Part shown: piece by piece, positions 1 through 10,447 of the stretch
How positions within the stretch are numbered: the first letter of the stretch is position 1
Layout of the letters: every line of letters starts with the position of its first letter
Assembly (NCBI GenBank): GCA_001692895.1
Contig: KV748207.1
Location: 682,001 to 746,000, forward strand
DNA: 64,000 nucleotides
DNA from: Cenococcum geophilum 1.58
Taxonomy: Eukaryota > Ascomycota > Dothideomycetes > Gloniales > Gloniaceae
Direction: 5' to 3'
Program-made: the position numbers and the translations under genes
Notes under the pieces: model-generated
The model's input: the letters and a program-made list of their open reading frames with translations, nothing else
Database searches by the model: none
What the model was told of the DNA's origin: nothing

Positions 1-126
1 TTCGATAACCATCAGTTCATGAATCTGTTCGGGGAGGCGGGGAAGGAGAAGGGAGAGGGTGCGCTGCGGTTGAACGTTAATCTGTTTCTGCATCTGGTGT
101 TTAAGAAATTCTATCGGGACGAGTAG
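1..126 (+). CDS. 3' end of an unidentified protein-coding gene
   Basis: One frame is open from the first base to the TAG at 124-126 and gives the last 41 residues of a protein, ending in LFLHLVFKKFYRDE. Codon use is GC-rich and unlike the repeats, so this looks like a real terminal exon rather than a chance frame. I do not recognise the family. The gene begins left of the window, so its domains and function cannot be judged. Confidence 0.5.
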   Translation, partial: FDNHQFMNLFGEAGKEKGEGALRLNVNLFLHLVFKKFYRDE

Positions 127-890
127 GTGTAGGGACTCGGAAGAAGGCGCGCTTGTATCCGGGAGACAGGACAGGGCAGGGTGGATAAGGGGCGCGTTGG
201 GTCTGCTTGGGTTCGTTGCGCATTGATTGGGTTGCGTCGTGCATTTTCTGGGTCTCTTGGGTTGGCGTTGGCACTGTGTTGGACTCTCCCGTTACTTTCT
301 TTCTCTCGCCTTTTGTGGATCTGGATCTGGACTTGCACGGCCTTGCTGTGCGCTACTATATTCTTCTTGTGTGTTTGATGAGAGGATTGCATGGTTAGAA
401 GATTGTATCTACAGAGAGCATAGCTTCTTTCTTCACGACTTAATGGATTTAAGATAGGAGGAGCATTGGGTGGTGTGGGTGGTGTAGGTGTAGCAATGGA
501 GATGAGAATATGAGCAGCAGTTGTTATATCTTATATTGAAGTGCGATACTCTCCTAACGGGGTACATCTGAGGTGATGTCACTTGGTTGCCTCCAACCCG
601 TCAACATACACTCTTTCCCCACTTGATGAACTTACCTGCCCTAGACATGCATTAACTACATGTTGGAACACACCTCATTAGCCATTAAAGTCTATCTCCA
701 TCTTGTTTGGGCGTTGCACCGTTGGCGACGTTATGGAAACCTCGCTAGCCTCTGCATTGCCACTCAACTCGCAACGTGCATCGTCTAGATCAATAGGTTG
801 GTAGCCCCAAAGCGAGCAGTAGATAAAAACTCCCCACCCTAGTACGAAGCTACCCAAGTAAATAACCGCAATCTAGCAAAAACTGTTAGT
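127..890. other. Intergenic, no gene seen
   Basis: This is the downstream region of the left-edge gene and the 3' flank of the minus-strand membrane-protein gene. The short frames at 181-457 overlap one another in different frames, are Leu/Cys/Trp-rich and have no partner exon, so they look like chance frames in a 3' UTR. No RNA gene or repeat was recognised. Confidence 0.5.
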
Positions 891-1831
891 TCATCTAGCG
901 AAATGATATCTTTGGTCTTGAGTGGAAGGAATGGAGAGACTTGCATTTGATTGAGGTCCCCATGTTTCTCTTCGGAGCAAAGGCGTGCCCACAAGAACCG
1001 TCAATCCAATTAGATAACATAAGAACGAATATGCAGTAAACATCATAGGGCACTGCCAGGTGAATACCATCTTCCACCGCACCGTCCAATTTCCTAAGAA
1101 TTGTTCATCGCGCGGTCTTTCGGAGTCAAAGGACTGAGACGGAGCCGGCAAAAGGAGTTGTGGGAGGTAGCGCTGAACCGCCTTGAGCGCCTGGGGTGAT
1201 CTCGGGTCTTCTGGGAGTTCGTCGAGGAGGATGAGGACCTGGATTTGTTGTGCCGAAAGAAAGATCCCGCAGATGGAGAGTGTGAGCGAGGCGAACCACA
1301 GAGCGGAGGCAATCCAATGCCCGTCTGGGACTATGCTCCAGGAGAATGATGCGGTGATAATAGCAGTAATGGCGACGCACTACACATGATATCAGCTACT
1401 TGGGTCCGAATATTCTTGTTCTGAGATTTACTGCGATGGTAATAAACTCTAGTTCGTTCCTTTTTCGAGTCCGCCATCGGTTAATCAACGTGAGAACAAC
1501 AGGAAGGCTATTTTGCTGCGATACATGCTTTGCTATCTCCTCAATGGGCTTGAGCGTGTTGAAATTGAAGAAGCGGTAGTAAAGAAGTGTGACAAGCCCG
1601 ACGAGGAGACGCAGGGCACCTTGTGGGAGTGTCTATCAAGTTTTAGTGTCCACTAATGATAAGAAGAAACGGATCAAGATGGCCCTGAAATATACACAAT
1701 AACCTGGAAATAGTAGGAAATCGTGTAAAATCTGTCAAAACCAGGTAATTGTTTCCAATCAAAACCGAAATGCTACTAACTATAGTAAACCACGCGGCGC
1801 GATTCCCAGCTTTGAAATTCGTTTGCGACAT
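891..1831 (-). CDS. Fungal four-helix integral membrane protein, three exons
   Basis: Two exons are well supported: 1432-1632 and 891-1379, separated by a 52-nt intron (1380-1431, GTAAAT donor, TAG acceptor) that keeps phase. A first exon at 1781-1831 (MSQTNFKAGNRAAWFTI, GTTAGT donor) joins in phase and gives 246 residues, but it is less certain. Four hydrophobic helices are visible: ALRLLVGLVTLLYYRFF (about 23-39), FITIACVAITAIITASFSW (about 82-100), WIASALWFASLTLSICGIFL (about 107-126) and MVFTWQCPMMFTAYSFLCYL (about 189-208, running on to Val-217). A basic, charged loop lies between helices 1 and 2, and LDELPEDP follows helix 3. I do not know the family name or its function. The gene sits beside ankyrin and NLR debris, but no functional link can be shown. 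Confidence 0.6.
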
Positions 1832-2865
1832 CGTATAATCGTCCAGGGCTTGTAAGCAATGTGTAGGAGCTAATTGGATTGTCTAGACTCTAAGAATGCC
1901 CCATGCATCGTTCGACAGCCTGCCGCTGTCTTCAGGATCTGCGTGCTTCTACCAAAATCTTTTACACCCAGAGGGAGAACTGGTAGAATATTTATTCGGT
2001 TTTAGGGCGTTCGCCTTCCCCTGGTAGCGTTCTACCATCTGGTGATCCGTGCACTGGCAAAATGATGATTGGACATCTCAATTTGATCCGATTGGTTCTA
2101 TTGGCTTCGTTCTTATCGATAACCATGGGATGAATTTTACCGGCGAAGGGATATGACATCCGAATTGAGGCAGGCTGAAAGGGCCTGTCGTGGTTATCCC
2201 GAACGGGCTAGATGTAGTAAAATGACTCGTCTGATCAACATAAGGCCAGGGATCAAAGCCAATCAGCTCGACATACCCTGGCACAGTAGCTAGAGATCTT
2301 TCTTTTCGGCGCAAGCTGAAGAGCTGAAGTCCGTAGGCCAGAGACGGTTGCACATGACACGATCTCTTTAGGTGCTGTGGTTAGCGAAGCCACCTCCGCA
2401 CTTTAGAATTTTGGTGTTTTAGGAGTAGTCGACAAAATACCTACCAGTATTTTAATGCGGCCGCCGCATTCCCTAAAGAGCGATTGCAGCTGGCATTTTG
2501 CATAGAGATCCAAAATTAATTGAATCATATACGCTTCAATTGCTGTGCGGCGCCTAGTGATGTACGCGTCGTTTCGTAGTCAGTATTTTGTAGAAGCACC
2601 GCCTGTCAAATTTCCCCGACTTTAGGCCAAAATCCGGCCAGGTCAGTATTGAACGAGTGAACATGAAATTGCAATTGCAGAAGCGTATACACGGAGTAAA
2701 GAATGTTGTAACGTTAGCAAAAGCAGTGGTCTTCATTTGGAGCTCGTGGGGTACCTTCTGAATAAAAGGGTGGCCCTACCATGAGTCAACGAATAGGCGG
2801 GATATGGCACATTAGATTATCGGTTGAGTGTAAGAGGACGATCTAAGGTTTTCGTCTCTGCTGAA
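1832..2865. other. Intergenic, no supported gene
   Basis: A 91-codon minus frame (2078-2353) and a 60-codon minus frame (2554-2736) are present but show no domain, no splice partner and no coding-like codon pattern. I see no RNA gene, repeat or clear promoter. The stretch leads into the ankyrin remnant. Confidence 0.4.
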
Positions 2866-2866
2866 A

Positions 2867-3110
2867 GAGGAAGGATTGGATCTCTCAGCAGATGACAAAG
2901 ATGGAAAGGCGATTCTGCACTACGGTGCATTACACAGCTCACTTGACGAAAATATATTCAATACATCTCGAGCCTTGGAATGTTGAATGTTGAACTAGGA
3001 TACGGCTGGAATAACGCCTCTGAAATATGCGGAAGAAGAATTGGATGCATTCCGAAAAGGTTATCTCATAAATCCGACGCTCCGCAGAAGATTCGGGCGA
3101 CATAGAGTAA
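2867..3110 (+). pseudogene. Ankyrin-repeat gene remnant
   Basis: Two short frames carry ankyrin-like signatures. DKDGKAILHYGALHSSLD (from about 2897) matches the D-x-x-G-x-x-x-L-H-x-A-x-x core of an ankyrin repeat. DTAGITPLKYAEEELDAF (from 2999) matches the start of a second one in another frame after a TGA. There is no start codon, no upstream domain and no continuation beyond about 3110, so this is the tail of a decayed ankyrin gene, perhaps a member of the same NLR group found elsewhere in the window (inference). Confidence 0.5.
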
Positions 3111-3420
3111 TGCACAGACGCTGAAAAACTCCTGCAAACTCCTGCTAAGTCCTACGAACTCCTAACTTTAGCCCCCTATATACCCCTATTACCTATAAAT
3201 CTTCTATAGAGCGTTTAAGAGCTAATAGGCGTCGCTTTAGTAGTAACTAAATATTTTAAATTACGTATCTTAACTTTAAATGGCTCTATAGAGGCCCTGC
3301 TGATAGTTATTAACGCTTTAATTAATATATTTTAATCTCTAGGTAAATGGAGTTGTGGTGTCGCTGTATCAGGAAATGGAGGCTTCCTTTCTGGGCAAGG
3401 TGCCCTAATTTTTAACCGTA
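3111..3420. repeat. AT-rich, TpA-rich debris
   Basis: It opens with short direct repeats of the type actcctgcaaactcctg (3128-3170). It then becomes TpA-rich with no frames, with the same texture as the RIP-damaged elements in the centre of the window. It is probably an old transposon fragment, but no end, TIR or coding motif identifies the family. Confidence 0.35.
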
Positions 3421-4985
3421 GCTCCGCAAGACTGCCCTTGACCTCAACCATAAAAAGCCCTTTCCCTCGCTACTTTTCCTCTCATCCTCCATCTTTCTTC
3501 CCTCATGACGCTACGCCGCCCCTATTCTTACTGCTAGTCCCTGGCACGGTCGCATTGAGGCATTTCTGCCGTCCTGTTAGCGCTCATGCGTACGCAAGTA
3601 CAGCCCGCTCATTCCTCTTCATTCCTCGTGTCTTAGACTAACAATAAATGCATTTCGGCCTTTCCGATGGGCGACTCTTCTTTCTACGACGATGCATGGA
3701 CGGCCATAGCCTCCTATCCCAATTCCCTTCTCTGGTGCTGATGGCTTCAGTTGTTGTCAAGCTCTTTCAGCGCTGCTTCTGCCTGCTGAGCGCGTGCACG
3801 TCCTCACAATCCTGTTTTCTCTCTCTCTCACGCCCCTTCTTCTCTCGCACCTTAGATGACGCTCATTCGCAGCCGTCCCATGGAAGGGGGTTGGGGGAAG
3901 TCACCACTCACCGGCCGCGTCAGCACCGTCGTCTCATTCGATTCTGCCTGTATCCCTTACCAAGCTAGGGAGGGACAAGCGTGCCGCATCGCCCCCCTCA
4001 GGAGCTTGAGCCAGCTTACATTACACTCATTTTAGCTGGCCCACTTAGTTCAATCACGCGCTCTTTTCTTGCCTGGGATGCGTTATTAGTTGGACCACCC
4101 GCTCCAGCGTTTGCCAATAGCTGAAGCCGCCTGCATTACAACTGGCATACCTGCCAGGCTACTCAGCGGAAAACCAGCTGGAGATCACTGATCCGAGCGA
4201 CCACGCCGTGCGGGGCTATGTTAGGCATCATTCATTTGAACGGAATTCGAACGGACATCGCACGGAGCTTCGCCTGGGTGGCCACGAATGCCTGGCGGTA
4301 TGGTTGCATTGCCATGNATGTTTCGGGGATGCCGTTCGGTCTGCTGGTTCAGGGCTAAGGGGCCATCAGCTCCGGCTGCCTCACTATTTCCGGGGCGTTT
4401 GAACTCAGCGACAGAGCGGTGAAGGATCAACGATCCAGCCTTCCAAGCCATAGGGCTATGGTGGGAACCACATGGACCAAAACTGGAAAGTTGCAGCTTT
4501 TGGGCGCATGGTGGACCAGCGGCAGTGGCACGACTGCGAATGATCTCTGACACTAGCCAGCCAGCCACGTTAGGAGGGCAAGCATCACGCGGCGTCCCAT
4601 GCAGTTTTTTGCCCAGCACATTCATGCACATGCACACGATCACGCGAGCGACAGGCGTATCTGTCACTGGGCGGTTAGCATTGGAGAGCCCCGCCCGCCA
4701 CCAGCAAGGACACTGCCTCCTTCCGTCATAGATAGCTCGCAACGCGCGCGTATGAGAGGCTTCACATCCTGCTGATACAAGCGGCGCAGAAGATCAGCTG
4801 GATCGGCATTGTTGGGTAGTGAATGGACACGTCAGCGCTGCCCTTTACCAAGGAACGGGGGTGGAGAATCAACGCCACCAACCTCCTGATAAGGGGCTAG
4901 ATGTGACGGCTGTGTCGGAGCTGAACATGCCAGCTCGGGCGAGCGAGAGCTAGCTGGGAAGGGAGGGTTGACATGCACTTAAAAA
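3421..4985. other. GC-balanced region with broken short frames
   Basis: Several overlapping frames of 60-170 codons occur on both strands (for example 3648-3968 and 4221-4742), none with a recognisable domain. One plus-frame piece near 3670 reads MGDSSFYDDAWTAIASYP, which looks protein-like. A single ambiguous base lies at 4317. This may be the decayed 5' half of the gene whose Myb/SANT end lies at 6.7 kb, but I cannot join the two with confidence. Confidence 0.3.
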
Positions 4986-4989
4986 ACCT

Positions 4990-6780
4990 GTGATTCTCCA
5001 TCAAACCATGAAGCAATTGCAACTCTTACAGCAACAACAATGGCGACAGCAACGTTGGCACCATCTCAATTTTCGTTTCGTATCCCTCCCGAAATTTCAC
5101 TTTAGAATAACAATTTCTACACTGGTCCGCCCAGAGAATCGACAGCTTCGTCTCAGCATTATACAATTACAGCCCCTGAGAAAAGCGCGAGCAGCAAACC
5201 CGAAAGAAGGAGCAGGGGAGTCCCTATCTTTCCCCCCAGAAACAATCCCGCGGCCTATCAAGCATGGATAGCCTTAGGCATGTTATTCTACATAGAACCT
5301 TAGCTTTGAGATTTCACCTAACAAACCGCCTGCAGACTCTGAATATGGCTACGAGAATGGCGATGATAATAGGGATGATGATGAGGACGAGGATGAAAAT
5401 ATCCACGGTGATGCAAATAGCAGTCAAGTCGCTGGAGGAAGCAGCCAAGGTAATTATCCCCAACAATCACCCGCCACTCTCCATCTTTCCCCAGCAGTTG
5501 TAAATATGGAGGTCTAACGACTAGCAGCGAATCCAATAGTTATCGGAGATGATACAGTTGATCTGGACTTAGAAGCTGAGGGCGACAAAGCCGATGATCA
5601 ATGGACACCTCGCGAATTGGGTATGCGCTTCCCCTTTAATTTACAATGGTCTTGCTAACAATTAGTAGGTGACGGGAATAACGGCAGTGATGACGATGAA
5701 GACTGAGGAGCTGCCTTCGTTGGAGGCGCTGGAAGAGCACCTGTGCACACCTGCGCACAATCGTACCATACCCTCGGCGCTAGACGGCAATCAAACGGAT
5801 AATTCAGCTGAGGAGCGTCGCATCGGAGCCGTCCCGCAGTTCAGGAGGGAGCTCAGGACGCCGGTAACCGCCAGTCAAGAGTCTTTAGGAGCCGAGAAGT
5901 CAAAAGCGGAGGTTTGATCAGCTCAAGCAACTAGACAACGCTGATTATATCTCCAATACTTCCGTTGGCGAGGGCGGCGAGAGCCTACGACCCGGGAAGC
6001 AGCGAAGATCGCCAGCTTCCCGGAGGACCTCGCCTCCCGGCCCTCCTACCCCTGACCCCAGTGGTGGCGATGACCGTATCAAGGAGCGAGCGGCCTCTGC
6101 TACACGGCCTACTAGTCCTTTACTTCAGCAATCTTCGTCTTCCTGTGATATTGGACCACCGTAAGACAAGGTTAACGGTTCAGGTGAAGAATGCGATCAC
6201 AGCGATAACAACGAGGACGGCGAGAACGTTATGGACGAAGGCAAGGCCGGGAACTACAATGACGGAAGTGGTGACAGCGACGATACGGATGATGACGACG
6301 CTGGGGACGGCGACAGCAGCGATAGCAACGAGGTTAACGCAGGGCGACGAGGATCGCCAACTCCCATTAGCGGTCAATCAAAGACAAAGCGTTCTGCAAA
6401 GCGTCATCTCCAGCGATCTCGCCATTCCCCTTCAGTTTCATCCACGCACGCGTCCGGCCGTAAGCGGGTTGTATCCCACATACATAAATTATCACCTCTA
6501 AACCCGAAAACCGTTGCCTAGCTCCGCCTCTAGCTCCGACTCTAACAAAGCAATCCCGGGAGCCGCATCAAATGTTGATTCGGGAGAAATTCTGATCCGA
6601 GCAGTTTTCAGGCGCCAGGAAGACGGGTCGTATGCACTGGACACCCTCAACGATTCCGCTTACTGGACAACCTGGTTAAGCAGCCTTAAAAGCCAAAGTT
6701 TAGAGTAAAATTCACGGAAGAGGAAGACGCGCTGCTTATTAAGTTAGAGGAGGAACAGAATCTTTCAACAGCACCGAATA
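4990..6780 (+). pseudogene. Decayed gene with acidic linker and C-terminal Myb/SANT-like segment
   Basis: Protein-like pieces in shifting frames run left to right: an Asp/Glu-rich tract after 5340, a possible intron (GTATGC donor at 5621, GCTAAC branch, TTAG acceptor), an acidic and serine-rich stretch at 6231-6521, the frame 6514-6708 (GEILIRAVFRRQEDGSYALD), and at 6702-6770 VKFTEEEDALLIKLEEEQNL, which resembles helix 1 of a fungal Myb/SANT-like DNA-binding domain. The domain is cut off at about 6770, just before AT-rich sequence and a MITE. In-frame stops and frame changes show it is not functional as read. It could be a host regulator or a transposon-associated gene; I cannot tell. Confidence 0.45.
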
Positions 6781-6862
6781 TGGGTTCTTGTTTTAAATAA
6801 TACGTTAATAATAAGGTTAATTTAAGCGACATAATTAAGTACTTAACACTTTACTAGATTAG

Positions 6863-7095
6863 TTAGGTGGGGTAAGGACCCCAGTTAAGAAGCAAGATAG
6901 GACTTCTAGCAGCTCAGACAGGAGGGAAGCCGGTTTCGCTAATGATTATACTTCGGGTTATGCTCCTGGGCTAGGTTACTCCCAGGCGCTGCAGCCGCAC
7001 ACTTTCTGCAGGCAGCATATTTCTGTACAGTCGCTAGCGAAACCGGCTTCCCCTCGAGTGTAGCTGCTGCAAACTTTTAACTCTACCCCACCTTA
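6863..7095. mobile_element. Harbinger-type MITE with 3-bp TSD
   Basis: A 227-bp element (6866-7092) begins GGTGGGGTA and ends TACCCCACC as a perfect 9-bp terminal inverted repeat, flanked on both sides by TTA (6863-6865 and 7093-7095). A perfect 17-bp inner inverted repeat (6924-6940 against 7036-7052, core AAGCCGGTTTCGCT) shows it is a long foldback. No coding capacity. TTA/TWA duplications and G-rich short TIRs are typical of PIF/Harbinger, so this is best read as a non-autonomous Harbinger MITE. Confidence 0.75.
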
Positions 7096-7334
7096 TATAT
7101 TCGGTAAATTGACCCTTCATTATCTACTAGGGCGCTGGGTTGAACCTGTACGAAATAGTGCACATCTGCGCGCATCCAGGATGCTGGACGAATACTTCAT
7201 GTTCATTATACATGGAACTGCCGATTTGTAATAGCCCTGATACACTACTTCGCAATCAGACAGCTATACATTGTTATGCATTGTGATTTATATCTCTGTA
7301 TAAGTCGGTATGATTTATAAACTAAGATAGCAAT
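7096..7334. other. 3' flank of the TPR NLR gene
   Basis: AT-leaning sequence between the MITE and the stop codon of the minus-strand NLR gene. It contains the gene's presumed 3' UTR and no recognised feature. Confidence 0.4.
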
Positions 7335-10300
7335 TTACGAGCTAGAAGGCGTCCGCTTAACTTGCCATTCATCCAACGTTTTAAGTGAAGAAACTGTATA
7401 CGGATGATCTACTCCTAGTATCTTCTTCCGTAACTGGACGCACGCACGCATTAACTCCATAGCCTCATCATGACGGTCTTCATTTTTGAAAATCAAAGCA
7501 AGATTCTCCATGTTTATCAGTGTGTCAGGATGCTCTTGACCTAATACTCTAGAACATGCTTCCAACTCTTGCTTCTGTAGGTCTTCGGCCTCCTTCCACC
7601 GCCCTTGATTACTGTACGTCGACGCCAGGTTGGCCATGCTAGTCAGCGTGGAAGGATGCTCGTCCCCAAGCACCCTCTTTCTCGTCTCTATCACTTGCAC
7701 AAATAGCTCTTCGGCCTCCTTCCACCGCCCTTGATTACTGTACGTCGACGCCAGGTTGTCCATGCTAATCAGCGTGGAAGGATGCTTCCGTCCAAGCACC
7801 CTCGAGCTCGCCTCCATTACTTGCCACCCCAGCTCTTCGGCCTCCTTCCACCGCCCTTGATTCCTATACGTCGACGCCAGGTTGGCCATGCTAGTCAGCG
7901 TGGAAGGATGCTCTTTGACCTAATACTCTAGAACATGCTTCCAACTCTTGCTTCTGTAGGTCTTCGGCCTCCTTCCACCGCCCTTGATTACTGTACGTCG
8001 ACGCCAGGTTGTCCATGCTAATCAGCGTGGAAGGATGCTCGTCCCCAAGCACCCTCGAGCTCGTCTCCATCACTTGCACCCTCGCTCTTCGCCTCCTTCC
8101 ACCCCGCCCTTGATTCCTATACGTCGACGCCAGGTTGGCCATGTCAGTCAGCGTGTCTGGATGCTCGTCCCCAAGTACCCTTAAGGCTTCGTCTCTATTA
8201 CTTGCACCTCTAGCTCTTCGGGCCTCCTTCCACCGCCCTTGATTCCTGGTAACGTTGACGCCAGGTTGGCCATGCTAGTCAGCGTGTCTGGATGCTTCCA
8301 CCGCCCTTGATCCATGTACGTCGACGCCAGGTTAGCCATGCTAGTCAGCGTGTCTGGATGCTCGTCCCCAAGCATCCTCTTTCTCGTCTCCATCACGTGC
8401 ACCCCCAGCTCTTCGGCCTCATTCCACCGCCCTTGATTCCAAAACGTTCAACGCTAGATTGGCTATGCTGCTTAGCGTGTCTGGATGCTCTAGCCCCAAC
8501 GCTTTTTCGTACCCCTCTAGCGCTCGCCGGTTCATCTCCTCTGCCGTGCTGTAGTTTCCTCTGTCATTAGCGTACCATGCAGCATTAAACAGGATCGAAG
8601 ACCACTTTTCTAGGTGGGCCTCATTTGTCGGTCGATATGCAAGAACATTTTCTGCGTGTGGAAACAAATCTAGACACGTTTTCCAGTTCTCGTATCGCCC
8701 CACCGGGAAAGCCTCATCTATCACGTTAATATACTGCTCTTTCCATTTCTCTAGCTCGCTGTTTATCTCTAGCCATGCCCTCGTTGAGAACTGAACCAAC
8801 CGATGCATCTCAAACACGTTCCCGTCTACGTTCATCCCGATTAACGAATAACTGCTTAGTATGTGTATGTCGTCTTCGAAGTCATCCTCCACGTCGTCTT
8901 CCTGGTAGCAATGATTAAGTAGTGATTCGGGAATCCCTTGACGGTCGAAGAGACTCATAAGCGATAGTAGCCGAGCAGCTGAAGGCTTATTTTGTCGGAT
9001 ATGTTCGAACGAGATCTGCCAGGTGGCGATGATAGAGTTCGATGCTCTACCGTCTCTGCGGGAATCTCCGACATCCATCTTAAGTAGACTTGCTCTTTCT
9101 TTGTCGCCCCTAAGATCTTGTAGATATCTAGAGACTGTGGTACGCGGTGCTCTTTGGCTGATGTATGCCGCGGCTTGGGTAATGGCAAGAGGCATGTAGT
9201 CGAGCGTCTGTAGCAGTTCCACCTCATCGTCCCTTTCCAAATCAGTGCCGAGTTTCTTTTGAAGGAGAGCTAGAGCATGGCCTTGGTCCATTGGGTTGAC
9301 CTTTATAATGTCTGAGGTGCTTTCCGTCAATTTGTAAGCTAGCTCTCGGTTCCGAGAGGTGATGAGGATAGATCCACTTGGCGATTGAGGAAGGAAGTCC
9401 GACAAAGAGTTTGCTTGTGGGGCTGAACTGCTACTCCCGTCCTTACTTGCACTTCCATCTCCTTGATGGGAAAAGACGCTAGGATCGTCGGCATTGTCAA
9501 CTATCATGACCCAGTGGCCATTCGCCTCGTCGCAAAGCCAGTTGCTAACGAGACGGAGTATATCGGCCTCCGGCTTATCCCAGCCAGGGATCTTTACTCG
9601 TTCGGCAACTTTCCTGTAGCCTTCTTCGAATCTGGCCGCGCTACTTGCGTGGACCCAAAAAACCCAGGTTTCCGGTGATCTCTCCCGTACTTGGTAGGAG
9701 TACTCAATAGCAAGTTGAGACTTCCTGCTTGCATCGTTAGTTTGGTCTATCTTCGAGTTCTTCTAGCTAGCAACGTACCCAACGCCTCCAAGGCCTACTA
9801 GCGCCGTTCGGGATGCTGGCTGGGAACATCTCTGATGTAATTCGGAGAGGATATCGCGATCCACAAAGTCTCGATCACGCCGAAAAGGGACTGTTGAGGA
9901 TGGAGTTGGTCGTGGTGACGGGTTTTCTAATTAAGGAGTATTAGCTCGACTACCTACATCCTATATCTATAGTATATCGTTACAAAGACGTACGTATTGG
10001 AGGTTGTAATGTCGATGAGGTAGCGGCATGGTAGTATGTCAATGTCTGGATATAACCCTGCAGGTCCGTCCGTATCTTCCTGACTTTTCCATCCTGGCGA
10101 AGGCTCGAAACCGCCTTTCTACTTTTCTCTCTCCAAGAGTCACCTGATAGCGGCAATACTTTCCCAATCACAATATTAAGTAATCCTATCTGTGTTCGGC
10201 ACCCATCGATGGCGGGGAGGAGAGCCTCTTTAGTTTCGTCCCGTACAGAGCCAGTCTGAATGGCAGTTTTGGTCTGTTCAAGGGTGTCGAGTAGCACCGG

Positions 10301-10447
10301 CAATTCGGCTTTGATATGTTGAAAAGTTTTTGGTATCTCGCCTACACTGGATTGGAACTCGTTGAGACGAAGCAAGACTCTGGAGCCAAAGTCGACGAGC
10401 TGGACGATACTGGCCACAACGCCAACGACGGCGAGGGCTTCTGCCAT
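7335..10447 (-). pseudogene. SesA / NB-ARC / TPR NLR-like gene with frame-broken TPR array
   Basis: Exon 1 (9994-10447) encodes a SesA-type N-terminal domain starting MAEALAVVGVVASIVQLVDF. A 67-nt intron (9927-9993) and a 54-nt intron (9725-9778, GTACGT donor, CTAAC branch) both keep phase. The second splits the P-loop, which reads GLGGVGKSQLAIEY after splicing (about residues 195-208). Walker B is HWVMIVDNADD (about 271-281), followed by GSILITSRNRELA and a winged-helix-like region. From about 8.6 kb down to 7.34 kb lies an array of roughly nine 42-residue kinesin-light-chain-type TPR units (NLASTYRNQGRWKEAEEL). The frame changes at least four times inside the array, near 8445, 8290, 8200, 8100 and 7913, and one unit is internally shortened. 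Such proteins are fungal STAND receptors that oligomerise on ligand binding by the repeats. Either the gene is decaying or the assembly is wrong within near-identical repeats. Confidence 0.8.
7360..8600 (-). repeat. 126-bp tandem repeats encoding TPR units
   Basis: About nine copies of a 126-bp unit, recognisable by the plus-strand core acgtcgacgccaggttggcc at about 7618, 7744, 7869, 7997, 8124, 8249, 8317 and 8450. Adjacent copies are nearly identical in places (for example 7590-7660 and 7715-7785). This is the high internal identity known for fungal NLR repeat domains, where units are exchanged and homogenised. Confidence 0.85.

Noticed and set aside
3438-4742. Frames at 3438-3641, 3648-3968 and 4221-4742 as genes
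   Set aside because: They overlap in different frames or strands, have no domain and no splice structure, and one crosses an ambiguous base. At most they are pieces of a decayed gene.
9463-9678. Plus-strand frame opposite the NB-ARC exon
   Set aside because: It is antisense to the spliced NB-ARC coding sequence, whose motifs are clear on the minus strand.
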